NCBI RefSeq assembly: GCF_020164785.1
Contig: NZ_JAIUGX010000003.1
Span: forward strand, 458,455-522,454
DNA: 64,000 nt
Direction: 5' to 3'
DNA from: Mesorhizobium sp. ES1-1
GTDB lineage: Bacteria; Pseudomonadota; Alphaproteobacteria; Rhizobiales; Rhizobiaceae
In this document: piece by piece, positions 48,707 to 57,046 of the stretch
Numbering within the stretch: the first letter of the stretch is position 1
How the letters are laid out: each line of letters opens with the position of its first letter
Translations under genes and position numbers: made by a program
Notes under the pieces: model-generated
Database searches by the model: none
Told to the model about the DNA's origin: nothing
Seen by the model: only the letters and a program-made list of their open reading frames with translations

Positions 48707-49795
48707 ATGGCGAATGGGCTCGACGATGTGGTGGCAGCCGAGACCGTCCTGTCGGATGTCGATGGCCTTGGCGGTCGGTTGACGATCCGCGGCCATGCGC
48801 TCTCGGAACTGGCTGGCCGCTGGACCTTCGCGCGGGTGGTTCGGCTGCTGCTCGATGGGTTCTTCGATGACCTTCCCGGCGAAGCGGAGCTGAAGCAGGC
48901 ACTTGGCGCGGCGCGCGAAGAGGTGTTCGAGCGGCTTCTGCCGTCGCTGCCCCTGCTGGCGCCGCTCGATATCTACAGTGCCATGCGCGCCGGCATGGCG
49001 ATGCTGCCGGACGGCGACACGCTGACGGATGGACTGCGGCTGATCGCGGCACCCGCCGTGCTGACCCCGGCCTTGCTCCGGCAACGGCGCGACGAGCGGC
49101 CGCTCGCGCCGGAGGGCCGGGCCGATCATGCCGCCGACATGTTGCGGATGCTTGAGGGCGCGGTTGCGTCGCCGGCGCTGGCGCGTGCGCTCGATACCTA
49201 TCTGGTGACCGTTGCCGATCACGGCCTCAACGCGTCGACCTTCGCCACCCGCGTGGTCGCTTCGACGCAGGCCGGCCTGGCATCCTGCGTGCTGGCCGGG
49301 CTCGGCGCGCTCAAAGGGCCGCTGCATGGCGGCGCGCCCGGCCCGGTGATCGAGATGCTGGATGCGATCGAGGCGCACGGCGATGCCGCCGGCTGGCTGC
49401 GCGCCGAGCTCGCGCGTGGCGAACGCATCATGGGGTTCGGGCATCGGATCTACAGGGTGCGCGACCCGCGCGCCGACGTGCTGAAGGCGGTGGTGCGGCA
49501 GATCGGCGCCGAAGGCCCGGCCGGCCGCAGGCTGGCCTTCGCTGAGACGGTGGAGCAAACGGCGCTCGAGGTGCTGCGTATCGCCAAACCATCGCGATCG
49601 CTGCAGACCAATGTCGAGTTCTACACGGCGCTGGTGCTGGAGGCAGCGGGCTTTCCAAGCCAGGCCTTCAGCAATGTCTTCGCCGCGGGGCGTGTCGCCG
49701 GCTGGATCGCGCATGCGCGTGAACAGCAGGCAACCGGACGGCTGATCCGCCCGCAGTCGCGCTATATCGGACCGATGCCGGACCTCGCCGCCTGA
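48707..49795 (+). CDS. Citrate synthase/2-methylcitrate synthase-like protein
   Basis: A 362-residue citrate synthase-family protein without the DNA-binding domain. It has ADHGLNASTFATRV (170-183), the catalytic His207 in GPLHGGA and His246 in GFGHRIYR. The third catalytic position, normally Asp in NVDF, is Glu304 in NVEF. This conservative change could lower or alter activity. AAGGAGA at 48694-48700 supports ATG 48707; the frame upstream to 48629 covers the operator. It is probably controlled by the divergent neighbour. Confidence 0.85.
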   Translation: MANGLDDVVAAETVLSDVDGLGGRLTIRGHALSELAGRWTFARVVRLLLDGFFDDLPGEAELKQALGAAREEVFERLLPSLPLLAPLDIYSAMRAGMAMLPDGDTLTDGLRLIAAPAVLTPALLRQRRDERPLAPEGRADHAADMLRMLEGAVASPALARALDTYLVTVADHGLNASTFATRVVASTQAGLASCVLAGLGALKGPLHGGAPGPVIEMLDAIEAHGDAAGWLRAELARGERIMGFGHRIYRVRDPRADVLKAVVRQIGAEGPAGRRLAFAETVEQTALEVLRIAKPSRSLQTNVEFYTALVLEAAGFPSQAFSNVFAAGRVAGWIAHAREQQATGRLIRPQSRYIGPMPDLAA

Positions 49796-49897
49796 GACAA
49801 CCTGGCCTCGACACCCCAGATGGGTGCCCGTGCGACGAAAATGTCTTCCCTCGTTTCACGCCAATGCTGTTTTGCGTTGCGCGGACTGATATGTTGC

Positions 49898-49922
49898 GTT
49901 GCAATATTTGCAGTCTTGCAAC
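49898..49922. promoter_or_regulatory. Palindromic TGC-type site before the hydroxybutyrate dehydrogenase gene
   Basis: GTTGCAA (49898-49904) and TTGCAAC (49916-49922) form a perfect 7-base inverted repeat with an 11-base spacer. TTGCGTTGC occurs twice, 22 bases apart (49872 and 49894). It lies 17 bases before the likely start. The TGC-rich content recalls the PhaR operator candidate; both are inferred. Confidence 0.45.
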
Positions 49923-49938
49923 CATTCGAGGGTCCGCC

Positions 49939-50721
49939 TTGTCCATCACGAAAACCGCCGTCGTCACGGGCTCCACATCGGGCATCGGCCTGGCCATCGC
50001 CCAGGCGCTGGCCGCCGCCGGCCACGCCATCGTCGTGAACTCCTTCTCCGACACGCCTGCCGACCATGCCGTCGCCGATGCGATCGCCAGGGAGCACAAG
50101 GTCAAGGCCGCCTACATCAAGGCCGACATGTCCAACCCGGCCGAATGCCGGATGCTGATCGCCAAGGCTGCGGAGATATTCGGATCGGTCGACATCCTCG
50201 TCAACAATGCAGGCATCCAGCATGTCGCGCCGGTCGAGGATTTTCCGCTCGAAAAATGGGACGCCATCATCGCCGTCAACCTGTCCTCCGCGTTCCACAC
50301 CATCGCGGCCGCCATCCCGTTGATGAAGCAGGCGGGCGGCGGCCGGATCGTCAACATAGCGTCGGCGCACGGCCTGGTCGCCTCGCCTTTCAAATCCGCC
50401 TATGTCTCGGCAAAGCACGGCATTATGGGATTGACGAAGACGGTGGCGCTCGAGCTGGCCCGCGACAAGATCACCTGCAACGCCATCTGCCCGGGCTATG
50501 TGCTGACACCGCTGGTCGAGGCGCAGATCCCTGACCAGATGAAGGCCAACAAGATGGACCGCGAGGCAGTCATCCGCGAGGTGATGCTGGAGAAGCAGCC
50601 GACAAAGGAGTTCGTCACGGTCGAGCAGGTCGCGGCGGCCGCAGTGTTTCTGTGCTCGGACGCGGCGGCGCAGGTCAACGGCACCCATATCTCCATCGAT
50701 GGCGGCTGGACCGCCGCATAG
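49939..50721 (+). CDS. bdhA: 3-hydroxybutyrate dehydrogenase
   Basis: A 260-residue short-chain dehydrogenase that oxidises 3-hydroxybutyrate to acetoacetate, the entry step for using stored polyhydroxybutyrate. The NAD loop is GSTSGIGLAI (11-20); Ser142, Tyr155 and Lys159 form the active site within NIASAHGLVASPFKSAYVSAKHG. The motif AYVSAKHG and length fit BdhA. The start is taken as TTG 49939 with an upstream GAGGG, giving MSITKTAVVTG; upstream ATGs at 49864 and 49891 would add 25 or 16 residues over the operator. Confidence 0.9.
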   Translation: MSITKTAVVTGSTSGIGLAIAQALAAAGHAIVVNSFSDTPADHAVADAIAREHKVKAAYIKADMSNPAECRMLIAKAAEIFGSVDILVNNAGIQHVAPVEDFPLEKWDAIIAVNLSSAFHTIAAAIPLMKQAGGGRIVNIASAHGLVASPFKSAYVSAKHGIMGLTKTVALELARDKITCNAICPGYVLTPLVEAQIPDQMKANKMDREAVIREVMLEKQPTKEFVTVEQVAAAAVFLCSDAAAQVNGTHISIDGGWTAA

Positions 50722-51005
50722 GCGCCAACGCCGGTGCGGGGAAGCGCTTGCCTCCCCGACGCGTACCGCATCATGCTGACGCCTGCTGCCACTGAGGTGA
50801 CGGCGCTGCTTTTGATTGCTCAGCAAGCCAGACGCGGGGCCGCTACTGGCGCAGAACGTGGGCCAGACCTATCCCAGGAAAGGCAACCGCGGCCAACGCG
50901 GGAAGTCGCCACGTCTTGGCACCGCAAAGTGGTCGCAACTTTCCAGCTATATCGGGATGCAACTTTGCTGTAGAAGCGCGCTCTGCCGTTCACGGCGATT
51001 TGAAC
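50722..51005. other. Promoter region of the RND efflux operon
   Basis: A 284-base gap with no supported gene. GCAAAGT (50924-50930) and its complement ACTTTGC (50962-50968) form a spaced inverted repeat, with a further GCAACTTT at 50935-50942. This may be a regulator site for the efflux genes, but no regulator gene is adjacent. Confidence 0.4.
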
Positions 51006-52256
51006 ATGGCCCAGCGCGCACCCATATCGGCGACGCGCCCGCGTCCAGGACGCGGTGCCGAACCCACAGTGGAAACGACGATGCCGAAGATCAGGTTTCA
51101 CAAGCTTGCAGCTGTTGTTGTGCTTGTTGGTTTCGCGGCGTGGATGGCGACGGGCGAATTTTCGTCCGTCGGCAGCGTAGCGGCGAACAACGCCAAGGCG
51201 GAAGAGGTGGATCAGGCCAAGACATCGGGCGCCGACACGCCGAAGGCGGCAAAAGCCGAACCACAGGCGGCGCCGCGCACCGTTGCGGTGGTGACGCCGC
51301 CGCGCAAGACCTATGCTCGCGCCATTCGCATTTCCGGGCTGACCGAGGCCGACAAGCGCGCGGTGCTCGCAACGCGGGTCGCCGGTGTCATCGACAAATT
51401 GCCGGTCAAGCAGGGTCAGCACGTCAAGACGGGCGATCTCGTATTGATGCTTGCCGCCGAGGATAAGATCTCGATGGTCGACAATGCCAAGCAACTCGTG
51501 GCGCAACGCCGCGCCGAGCTCGAAGCGGCCGAACGGCTGGCCAAGACCGGCAATCTGCCGAAGCTGCAGCTCGACACCGCGCGCTCTAACCTGACCTCGG
51601 CGCAGTCGCTGCTGGAAACGGCACAGGCCGAACTCGATCGAAACGAGGTCAAGGCGCCGTTCGACGGCGTCATAGACCGTGTGCCGGTGGAGCTTGGCAG
51701 TTCCATCATGCAGGGCGGCGAGGTGGCGACGATCCTCAAGCTTGATCCGGTGATTGCCCGCGGCGAAGTCAGCGAGCGCGATCTCGGCTATCTCAAGCTC
51801 GGCGACAAGGCCGAGGTCCGGCTGGTCAGCGGCCAGACGGTCGAAGGCACCGTGCGCTACATCAGCCGCGATGCATCGTCGGCGACCCGCACCTTCCGTG
51901 TCGAGGTCGCGATCCCCAATGCCGACGGTTCCGTGCCGGCCGGCATGACGGCGGAAATCGCGCTCAGTGCGCTGCCGACCGACGCTGTCCTGCTGCCGCG
52001 CTCGGTGGTGACGCTGGGCGACAAGGGCGATCTCGGCATCCGCGCCGTCGGCAAGGACAACAAGGTGGCGTTCTTCCCGATCGACCTTGTCGACGATACC
52101 CCGACCGGCCTCGTGCTCGGCGGCATACCGGCCGATACGCGCATTATCGTCGCCGGCCAGGAACTGGTGAAAGAAGGCGATCTGGTCAAGCCGGTCGACG
52201 CCGACCAGGCGACCATCCAGAAACTGCTGGGCGAAGCGTCCGCCGGCACGCAGTAG
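51006..52256 (+). CDS. RND efflux periplasmic adaptor (HlyD/MFP family)
   Basis: A 416-residue membrane-fusion protein. A basic N-terminus is followed by a signal anchor (KLAAVVVLVGFAAWMATGEF). The lipoyl, hairpin and beta-barrel domains are visible: VLATRVAGVIDKLPVKQGQHVKTGDLVLML, then a coiled coil (AQRRAELEAAERLAKTGNLPKLQLD), then VKAPFDGVIDRVPVELGSSIMQGG. It joins the RND pump to an outer-membrane channel that is not encoded here. The start is uncertain: ATG 51006 has no clear ribosome site and ATG 51081, with GGA upstream, would give a shorter N-terminus of the usual type. The pump gene follows after 44 bases. Confidence 0.88.
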   Translation: MAQRAPISATRPRPGRGAEPTVETTMPKIRFHKLAAVVVLVGFAAWMATGEFSSVGSVAANNAKAEEVDQAKTSGADTPKAAKAEPQAAPRTVAVVTPPRKTYARAIRISGLTEADKRAVLATRVAGVIDKLPVKQGQHVKTGDLVLMLAAEDKISMVDNAKQLVAQRRAELEAAERLAKTGNLPKLQLDTARSNLTSAQSLLETAQAELDRNEVKAPFDGVIDRVPVELGSSIMQGGEVATILKLDPVIARGEVSERDLGYLKLGDKAEVRLVSGQTVEGTVRYISRDASSATRTFRVEVAIPNADGSVPAGMTAEIALSALPTDAVLLPRSVVTLGDKGDLGIRAVGKDNKVAFFPIDLVDDTPTGLVLGGIPADTRIIVAGQELVKEGDLVKPVDADQATIQKLLGEASAGTQ

Positions 52257-52300
52257 CCGGCTGCACCGCGGCTCCTGAAATCTAGGAACAGGCGTTAGCC

Positions 52301-55300
52301 ATGGATATCGTCAAACTCGCGATCAACAATGCCCGCCTGACCATTTCGGTGCTGGTGTTCCTCCTGCTCGCCGGCTGGGTCGCCTACCAGTCGACCCCGA
52401 AGGAAGCGGAACCGGATGTTCCGATTCCGATGATGTATGTCAGCCTGATCTATCAAGGTATTTCGCCGGAGGATTCCGAGCGCCTGCTGTTGCGGCCGAT
52501 GGAAAGCAAGCTGAAGAGCCTCAAAGGCCTGAAGGAGATGCGCTCGGCCGCCTTTCAGGGCGGCGGTTACGTGCTCGTCGAGTTCCAGCCGCAGACCAAT
52601 CTGGCCACTGCGCTGCAGGATACGCGCAGCAAGGTGCAGGACGCCAAGGCCGACCTTCCGCAGGCCGCCGAGGAACCGGTCGTCACCGAGGTCAATATTT
52701 CCGAATTCCCGGTCCTCGTCGTCACGCTGTCGGGCGAGTTGCCCGAACGCGTTCTGACCGCCGCCGCGCGCGAACTGCGCGATCGCATCGAGGAAGTCCC
52801 CGGCGTTCTCGAAGGCTCACTGCAGGGCGCGCGCGACGATCTGGTCGAAGTCGTCATCGATCCGATGAAGCTGTCATCCTACGGCTTGCAACTCGACCAG
52901 CTGATCGGCGCCGTCGGCGCCTCCAACAGCCTGGTTGCCGCAGGCAACATCGAAGGCTCCGAAGGCAAATATGCCGTCAAGGTGCCGTCGCTGATCGAGA
53001 CGCCGGAGGATGTGGCGTCCCTGCCCGTGGTCGCCGGCCCCAACGCCGTGGTGCAGGCCAAGGATATCGCAACGATCCGCTCGACCTTCGCCGACGCCAC
53101 CACGATCACGCGCCTCAACGGCAAGCCAGCCATCGCCATCGAGGTCAAGAAGCGCATCGGCGCCAATCTGATCGACACGCTCGCCAAGGTGAGGGAAGTG
53201 TCCGATGGTTACGTCAAGTCGATGCCCGAAGGACTGCACGTCACCTACACGCAGGACAAGTCGGTCTTCGTCAACCAGTTGCTGGGCGACCTGCAGAACC
53301 ACGTGATGATCGCCGTGATCCTGGTGTTCATCGTCATTCTCTACGCGCTGTCGGGCCGAGCCTCGCTGCTGATCGGCCTCGCCATCCCGTCCTCCTTCCT
53401 GATCGGCATCCTGCTGCTGGCGATGATGGGCTACACGATCAACATGATCGTGCTGTTCAGCCTCATCCTGGCCGTCGGCATGCTCGTCGACGACGCCATC
53501 ATCGTCACCGAATTCGCCGAACGGCGCATGAGCGAAGGCATGCCCAAGGCAGACGCGTTCGCGCTTGCCGCCAAGCGCATGGCTGGCCCGGTCATCGCGG
53601 CGACGATGACGCGCATCGCAGCCTTTTCGCCGCTGCTGTTCTGGCCGGGCATCATCGGCGACTTCATGAAGTACATGCCGATCACGCTGATCGTCACGCT
53701 GTCGGCATCGATGCTCTACGCGCTGGTGTTCGCGCCGACGCTGGGCGCGATCTTCGCTAAAGCGCCGAAGCATCATGACGACGGCAATCGCGATGGTTGG
53801 TACATGGCTGTCGTCAAGCAGGCGGTGCGTTTCCCGATCACTGTCGTTCTGCTGACGGTAGCGCTGCTTTTCGGCGTCGGCTTCGCCTATTCCAAATATG
53901 GCGCCGGTGTCGAGTTCTTCCCAAGCGTCGAGCCCGATTACGGCCTGCTCTATGTCCACGCGCGCGGCAACCTTTCGCTGGCCGAAATGGACACGGCGAC
54001 GAAGATCGCCGAAGACAGGCTGCTTGGCTGGCCCGGCATCAAATCGGTCTATACCCGTGTCGGCAAGACGCAGGGCGGCGGCCAGGACGTGCCGGAAGAC
54101 GTGGTGGGCGTCATCCAGTACGAATTCATCGACTGGCGCGAGCGCAAATCGGCCAACCAGATCCTGAACGATCTGCGCGGCGTCATGGCCGGCATTCCCG
54201 GCGTCGATGTCGAGGTCCGCGTGCCGGAAGCCGGCCCGCCCACGGGCAAGGCGATCCAGATCAGGCTCTCGGCGATCGACCCGAAGGGGCTCGACGACAA
54301 GGCGCGTGCCGTCGCTGCGCGGATCGCCAAGGTGGCCGGCGTCATCGACATCTCCGATGGCTTGCCTCCGCCGGGCGTCGACTGGGCGCTCGAGGTCGAC
54401 CGTGCCAAGGCGGCCCAATATGGCATCAGCCCGACAGCCGTCGGCACCGTGGTGCAGCTGGTGACCAACGGGCTGAAGCTGTCGGAATACCGGCCGGCGG
54501 GCGCCGACGATGCCGTCGACATCAGGCTGCGGCTGCCCGAAGACCGCCGCACGCTGTCGACGCTCGACGAACTCAGGGTACAGACCGCGCAAGGCTCGGT
54601 GCCGATCTCGAATTTCGTCGTGCGCAAGCCGGAACCTACGGTCGGCGTCCTCAACCGCATCGATGGCGCGCGAACCGTGGTGGTCCAGGCCAATGTCGCG
54701 GCAGGCGCCCAGGTCGCGGCCGTGCAGCAGGAGGTCACCAAGGCGGTCACCGACATGAATCTCGGCAGCGGCATCCGCTGGAAGCTGGCTGGCTCGAACG
54801 AGGACAGCGCCGAGGCCAGCGCCTTCCTCGGCAAGGCATTCGGAGCCGCGATCTTCCTGATCTTCCTGGTGCTTCTGATGCAGTTCAATAAGTTCACCAG
54901 CGTGCTGATGGTGCTGTCCTGCGTGGTTATGGCGACGGTGGGCGTGTTCCTCGGGCTGCTGATCACGGGGGAGACGTTCGGCATCGTCATGTCGGGCATC
55001 GGCGTCATCGCGCTGGCCGGCGTGGTGGTGAATAACAACATCGTGCTGATCGACACCTATGACAGGCTGCGCCACGAAGGCTGGGACAAGATGGACGCGG
55101 TGCTGCAGACCTGCCGCGAGCGCGCCCGGCCGGTTGTGCTGACGGCGGTTTCGGCGATCCTCGGGGTGCTGCCGATCGCCTTCGGCCTCGGGCTTGAAAT
55201 CTTTCATCACGAGACGACGATCAATGCCCCGTCGACACAATGGTGGATCTCACTGTCCTCGGCGATCGTCTTCGGCCTGTCCTTTGCCACCTTGCTTACC

Positions 55301-55468
55301 TTGGTGGTGACGCCCTCGATGCTGATGATCTTCACGCGCAGCAAGAACAGCCGCGTCAATGCGTTTTTCCGCAGAGTGTTCCGGCGCGGCAAAGGCAAGC
55401 TTGCGTCGGCCGGTACGGCCGGCCCGGCTGACGAACCCGCGATCGCCTTCCCGAAAGCCGCCGAATAG
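52301..55468 (+). CDS. RND-family multidrug efflux pump (AcrB type)
   Basis: A 1055-residue inner-membrane proton antiporter of the HAE1 class. Helix 1 is followed by a large periplasmic domain, then the membrane core (ILVFIVILYALSGRASLLIGLAIP) and the proton-relay aspartates in LILAVGMLVDDAIIVTEF near residue 400. A second periplasmic domain and helices 7-12 follow, with VVVNNNIVLIDTYDRLRHEG as the counterpart loop. Length is normal. It forms an efflux system with the preceding adaptor; substrates are unknown and no regulator is adjacent. Confidence 0.93.
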   Translation: MDIVKLAINNARLTISVLVFLLLAGWVAYQSTPKEAEPDVPIPMMYVSLIYQGISPEDSERLLLRPMESKLKSLKGLKEMRSAAFQGGGYVLVEFQPQTNLATALQDTRSKVQDAKADLPQAAEEPVVTEVNISEFPVLVVTLSGELPERVLTAAARELRDRIEEVPGVLEGSLQGARDDLVEVVIDPMKLSSYGLQLDQLIGAVGASNSLVAAGNIEGSEGKYAVKVPSLIETPEDVASLPVVAGPNAVVQAKDIATIRSTFADATTITRLNGKPAIAIEVKKRIGANLIDTLAKVREVSDGYVKSMPEGLHVTYTQDKSVFVNQLLGDLQNHVMIAVILVFIVILYALSGRASLLIGLAIPSSFLIGILLLAMMGYTINMIVLFSLILAVGMLVDDAIIVTEFAERRMSEGMPKADAFALAAKRMAGPVIAATMTRIAAFSPLLFWPGIIGDFMKYMPITLIVTLSASMLYALVFAPTLGAIFAKAPKHHDDGNRDGWYMAVVKQAVRFPITVVLLTVALLFGVGFAYSKYGAGVEFFPSVEPDYGLLYVHARGNLSLAEMDTATKIAEDRLLGWPGIKSVYTRVGKTQGGGQDVPEDVVGVIQYEFIDWRERKSANQILNDLRGVMAGIPGVDVEVRVPEAGPPTGKAIQIRLSAIDPKGLDDKARAVAARIAKVAGVIDISDGLPPPGVDWALEVDRAKAAQYGISPTAVGTVVQLVTNGLKLSEYRPAGADDAVDIRLRLPEDRRTLSTLDELRVQTAQGSVPISNFVVRKPEPTVGVLNRIDGARTVVVQANVAAGAQVAAVQQEVTKAVTDMNLGSGIRWKLAGSNEDSAEASAFLGKAFGAAIFLIFLVLLMQFNKFTSVLMVLSCVVMATVGVFLGLLITGETFGIVMSGIGVIALAGVVVNNNIVLIDTYDRLRHEGWDKMDAVLQTCRERARPVVLTAVSAILGVLPIAFGLGLEIFHHETTINAPSTQWWISLSSAIVFGLSFATLLTLVVTPSMLMIFTRSKNSRVNAFFRRVFRRGKGKLASAGTAGPADEPAIAFPKAAE

Positions 55469-55490
55469 GAGCACTTCGGAATTGAACCGC

Positions 55491-55522
55491 AAAGGCCGTC
55501 CGGAACAACCGGACGGCCTTTT
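55491..55522 (+). terminator. Intrinsic terminator after the RND pump
   Basis: A 13-base-pair hairpin (AAAGGCCGTCCGG at 55491-55503, loop AACAA, matching arm 55509-55521) ending TTTT. Confidence 0.88.
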
Positions 55523-55559
55523 GCATTGTCTCCCCCAACAGCAATGCGGGGAATGTCTC

Positions 55560-55718
55560 ATGCCGGTCAGCACCATCATCATCATTGTCCTGATCCTGAT
55601 CCTCATAGGTGCGGTGCCGGCTTGGCCGCATTCGCGCTCTTGGGGTTATGGACCGTCGGGCATCATCGGTGTCGTGCTGGCTGTGCTCCTGGTGTTGCTT
55701 TTGATGGGCAGGATCTGA
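55560..55718 (+). CDS. DUF3309 small membrane protein
   Basis: A 52-residue protein with two hydrophobic segments (STIIIIVLILILIGAV and IIGVVLAVLLVLLLMG) around the conserved middle PAWPHSRSWGYGPSG. This sequence is characteristic of the DUF3309 family, abundant in alpha- and betaproteobacteria; its function is unknown. Its start lies 38 bases after the RND terminator, so it has its own promoter or is read through. Confidence 0.88.
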   Translation: MPVSTIIIIVLILILIGAVPAWPHSRSWGYGPSGIIGVVLAVLLVLLLMGRI

Positions 55719-55742
55719 GTTTCGCGCCGTCCTCTGCCTTGC

Positions 55743-56702
55743 TCAGGCTACTTTCGAAAGGCTGTTCACAGTGGTAATTCCGATGTCGGAGAGAGCCTCG
55801 GCCACCGCTTGATCCAGTGAGGTATGCGGGATCTCCCCGATGATGGCCTGGAGCCGCGTCGACGCGAGCCGGTGCGGCTCGAAGCGCAGATAGGACATGG
55901 AGACGATCTCACGCCACATGGCCACGAAGGGGCTGCCCGCGCGCAGAACCCACCATGCCATCGCGGTCATCCTGAGGGGGCCGCCCACCGCCTTCTCGGC
56001 CGCGGCCTTCATCTGAAGATCGGTGATGGCGTGGCCCGGAAAGTTCAGCGTCTCATAGGGGCCGAGCTTGGTCAGATTTCCAGCCAGGGCGACGAAGCCC
56101 TTGGCGAAATCGGGCAGGTAGGCCCATTCATGCACGAGATCGACTGGGCCGGGCGCCGTGTATATGCCCTTGCCGATCTTGGCGGCGACGACCAGGTCGA
56201 ACCATGATCCGCTGCCTGTGCCGCCGAAGAAATCGCCGGCGCGCAAGAGGACGGTGCGCACACGGCCGGCATCGGCTTCGCGACGAAACAGCTCTTCCAT
56301 AGCGCAGCGGATCCGACCTTTTTCAGTCGTCGGATGGTACGGCGTGTCCTCGGTAATGACCTCGGGCATAGGTGAGCCGTAATTGTACACTGTGCCGGGG
56401 AACAGGTGCGTGGCGCCGTTCGCATGGCAGGCTGCCATGACGTTCTCGGCCATCGGGAGGCACTTGCCCCAATCGGTATAGATCGGATTCAGGCCGTTGA
56501 AGACGATGTCCGCCCCCGCCGTGGCGCGGATGAGAGCTTCGCGGTCGAGCGCGTCGCCGGCGATTGCGCTGGCTCCCTTGAGTTCGGCCGGAAGCTTGCC
56601 GTTGCGGGTGACGGCGCGGACGTCGTAGCCGGCGTCGATGAAGGCCTTGGCGACCACACGGCCGAGCCGGCCATTGGCGCCCAGGATTGCGATCTTGGTC
56701 AT
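55743..56702 (-). CDS. NAD(P)-binding epimerase/reductase (extended SDR, NmrA-like)
   Basis: A 319-residue Rossmann-fold protein with the N-terminal dinucleotide loop GANGRLGR (7-14, after TKIAIL). Later parts (IVFNGLNPIYTDW, HLFPGTVYNYGSPMPEVITED, LVHEWAYLPDFAKGFVALAG) are typical of extended SDRs of the sugar or quinone type. No catalytic YxxxK is clear, so it may be an NmrA-like redox sensor or an atypical reductase. AAGGAG precedes ATG 56702; the frame from 56744 is longer. It lies downstream of a small secreted protein and divergent from a LysR regulator. Confidence 0.8.
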   Translation of the reverse strand: MTKIAILGANGRLGRVVAKAFIDAGYDVRAVTRNGKLPAELKGASAIAGDALDREALIRATAGADIVFNGLNPIYTDWGKCLPMAENVMAACHANGATHLFPGTVYNYGSPMPEVITEDTPYHPTTEKGRIRCAMEELFRREADAGRVRTVLLRAGDFFGGTGSGSWFDLVVAAKIGKGIYTAPGPVDLVHEWAYLPDFAKGFVALAGNLTKLGPYETLNFPGHAITDLQMKAAAEKAVGGPLRMTAMAWWVLRAGSPFVAMWREIVSMSYLRFEPHRLASTRLQAIIGEIPHTSLDQAVAEALSDIGITTVNSLSKVA

Positions 56703-56744
56703 TGGAATGCTCCTTGTCTGGATTTGGGTGCGGGCGTGGTGCAA

Positions 56745-56951
56745 TCAGCGGCCGAAAAGGTCGCGGTTGCTTCCGGGAAGAGCTGGTTTCTGGCCGGCTG
56801 TGTCCGTCTTTTCGATCGAAGTGGTGCGGATGTTGTCCGTTGCGGCTGTTCTGGGGTGGTCGCCATTGGTCGAACCGAAATTGTCGCTGCCTGCGAAAGC
56901 GCTGTTGCAGGCGATGAGGAAGGCGGCGGCGGTGAGGGTGATCCTAGTCAT
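56745..56951 (-). CDS. Small secreted protein, DUF680-like
   Basis: A 68-residue protein with a clear signal peptide (MTRITLTAAAFLIACNSAFA, cleavage near 20) and a short mature part with Asn, Thr, Lys and Pro. The look matches the DUF680 family, which is expanded in Mesorhizobium and has no known role. AGGA precedes the ATG. It sits 42 bases upstream of the epimerase-like gene and is likely co-transcribed with it. Confidence 0.7.
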   Translation of the reverse strand: MTRITLTAAAFLIACNSAFAGSDNFGSTNGDHPRTAATDNIRTTSIEKTDTAGQKPALPGSNRDLFGR

Positions 56952-57046
56952 GTCTGGTGTCCTTGTTGGTGTTTGCAGCCCGAATATGATCCTCTCGAAA
57001 GCGAATAGAAATTGACTATGAACGCAGTCTTGTTATTCAGGGATGA

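Noticed and set aside
50924..50968. Named regulator site for the RND operon
   Set aside because: The GCAAAGT/ACTTTGC repeat is widely spaced, and no TetR or MarR gene is nearby, so I left it as an unnamed note.
52874..55240. Open frame of about 790 codons opposite the RND pump gene
   Set aside because: Histidine- and arginine-rich composition of an antisense shadow; the RND gene on the plus strand is beyond doubt.
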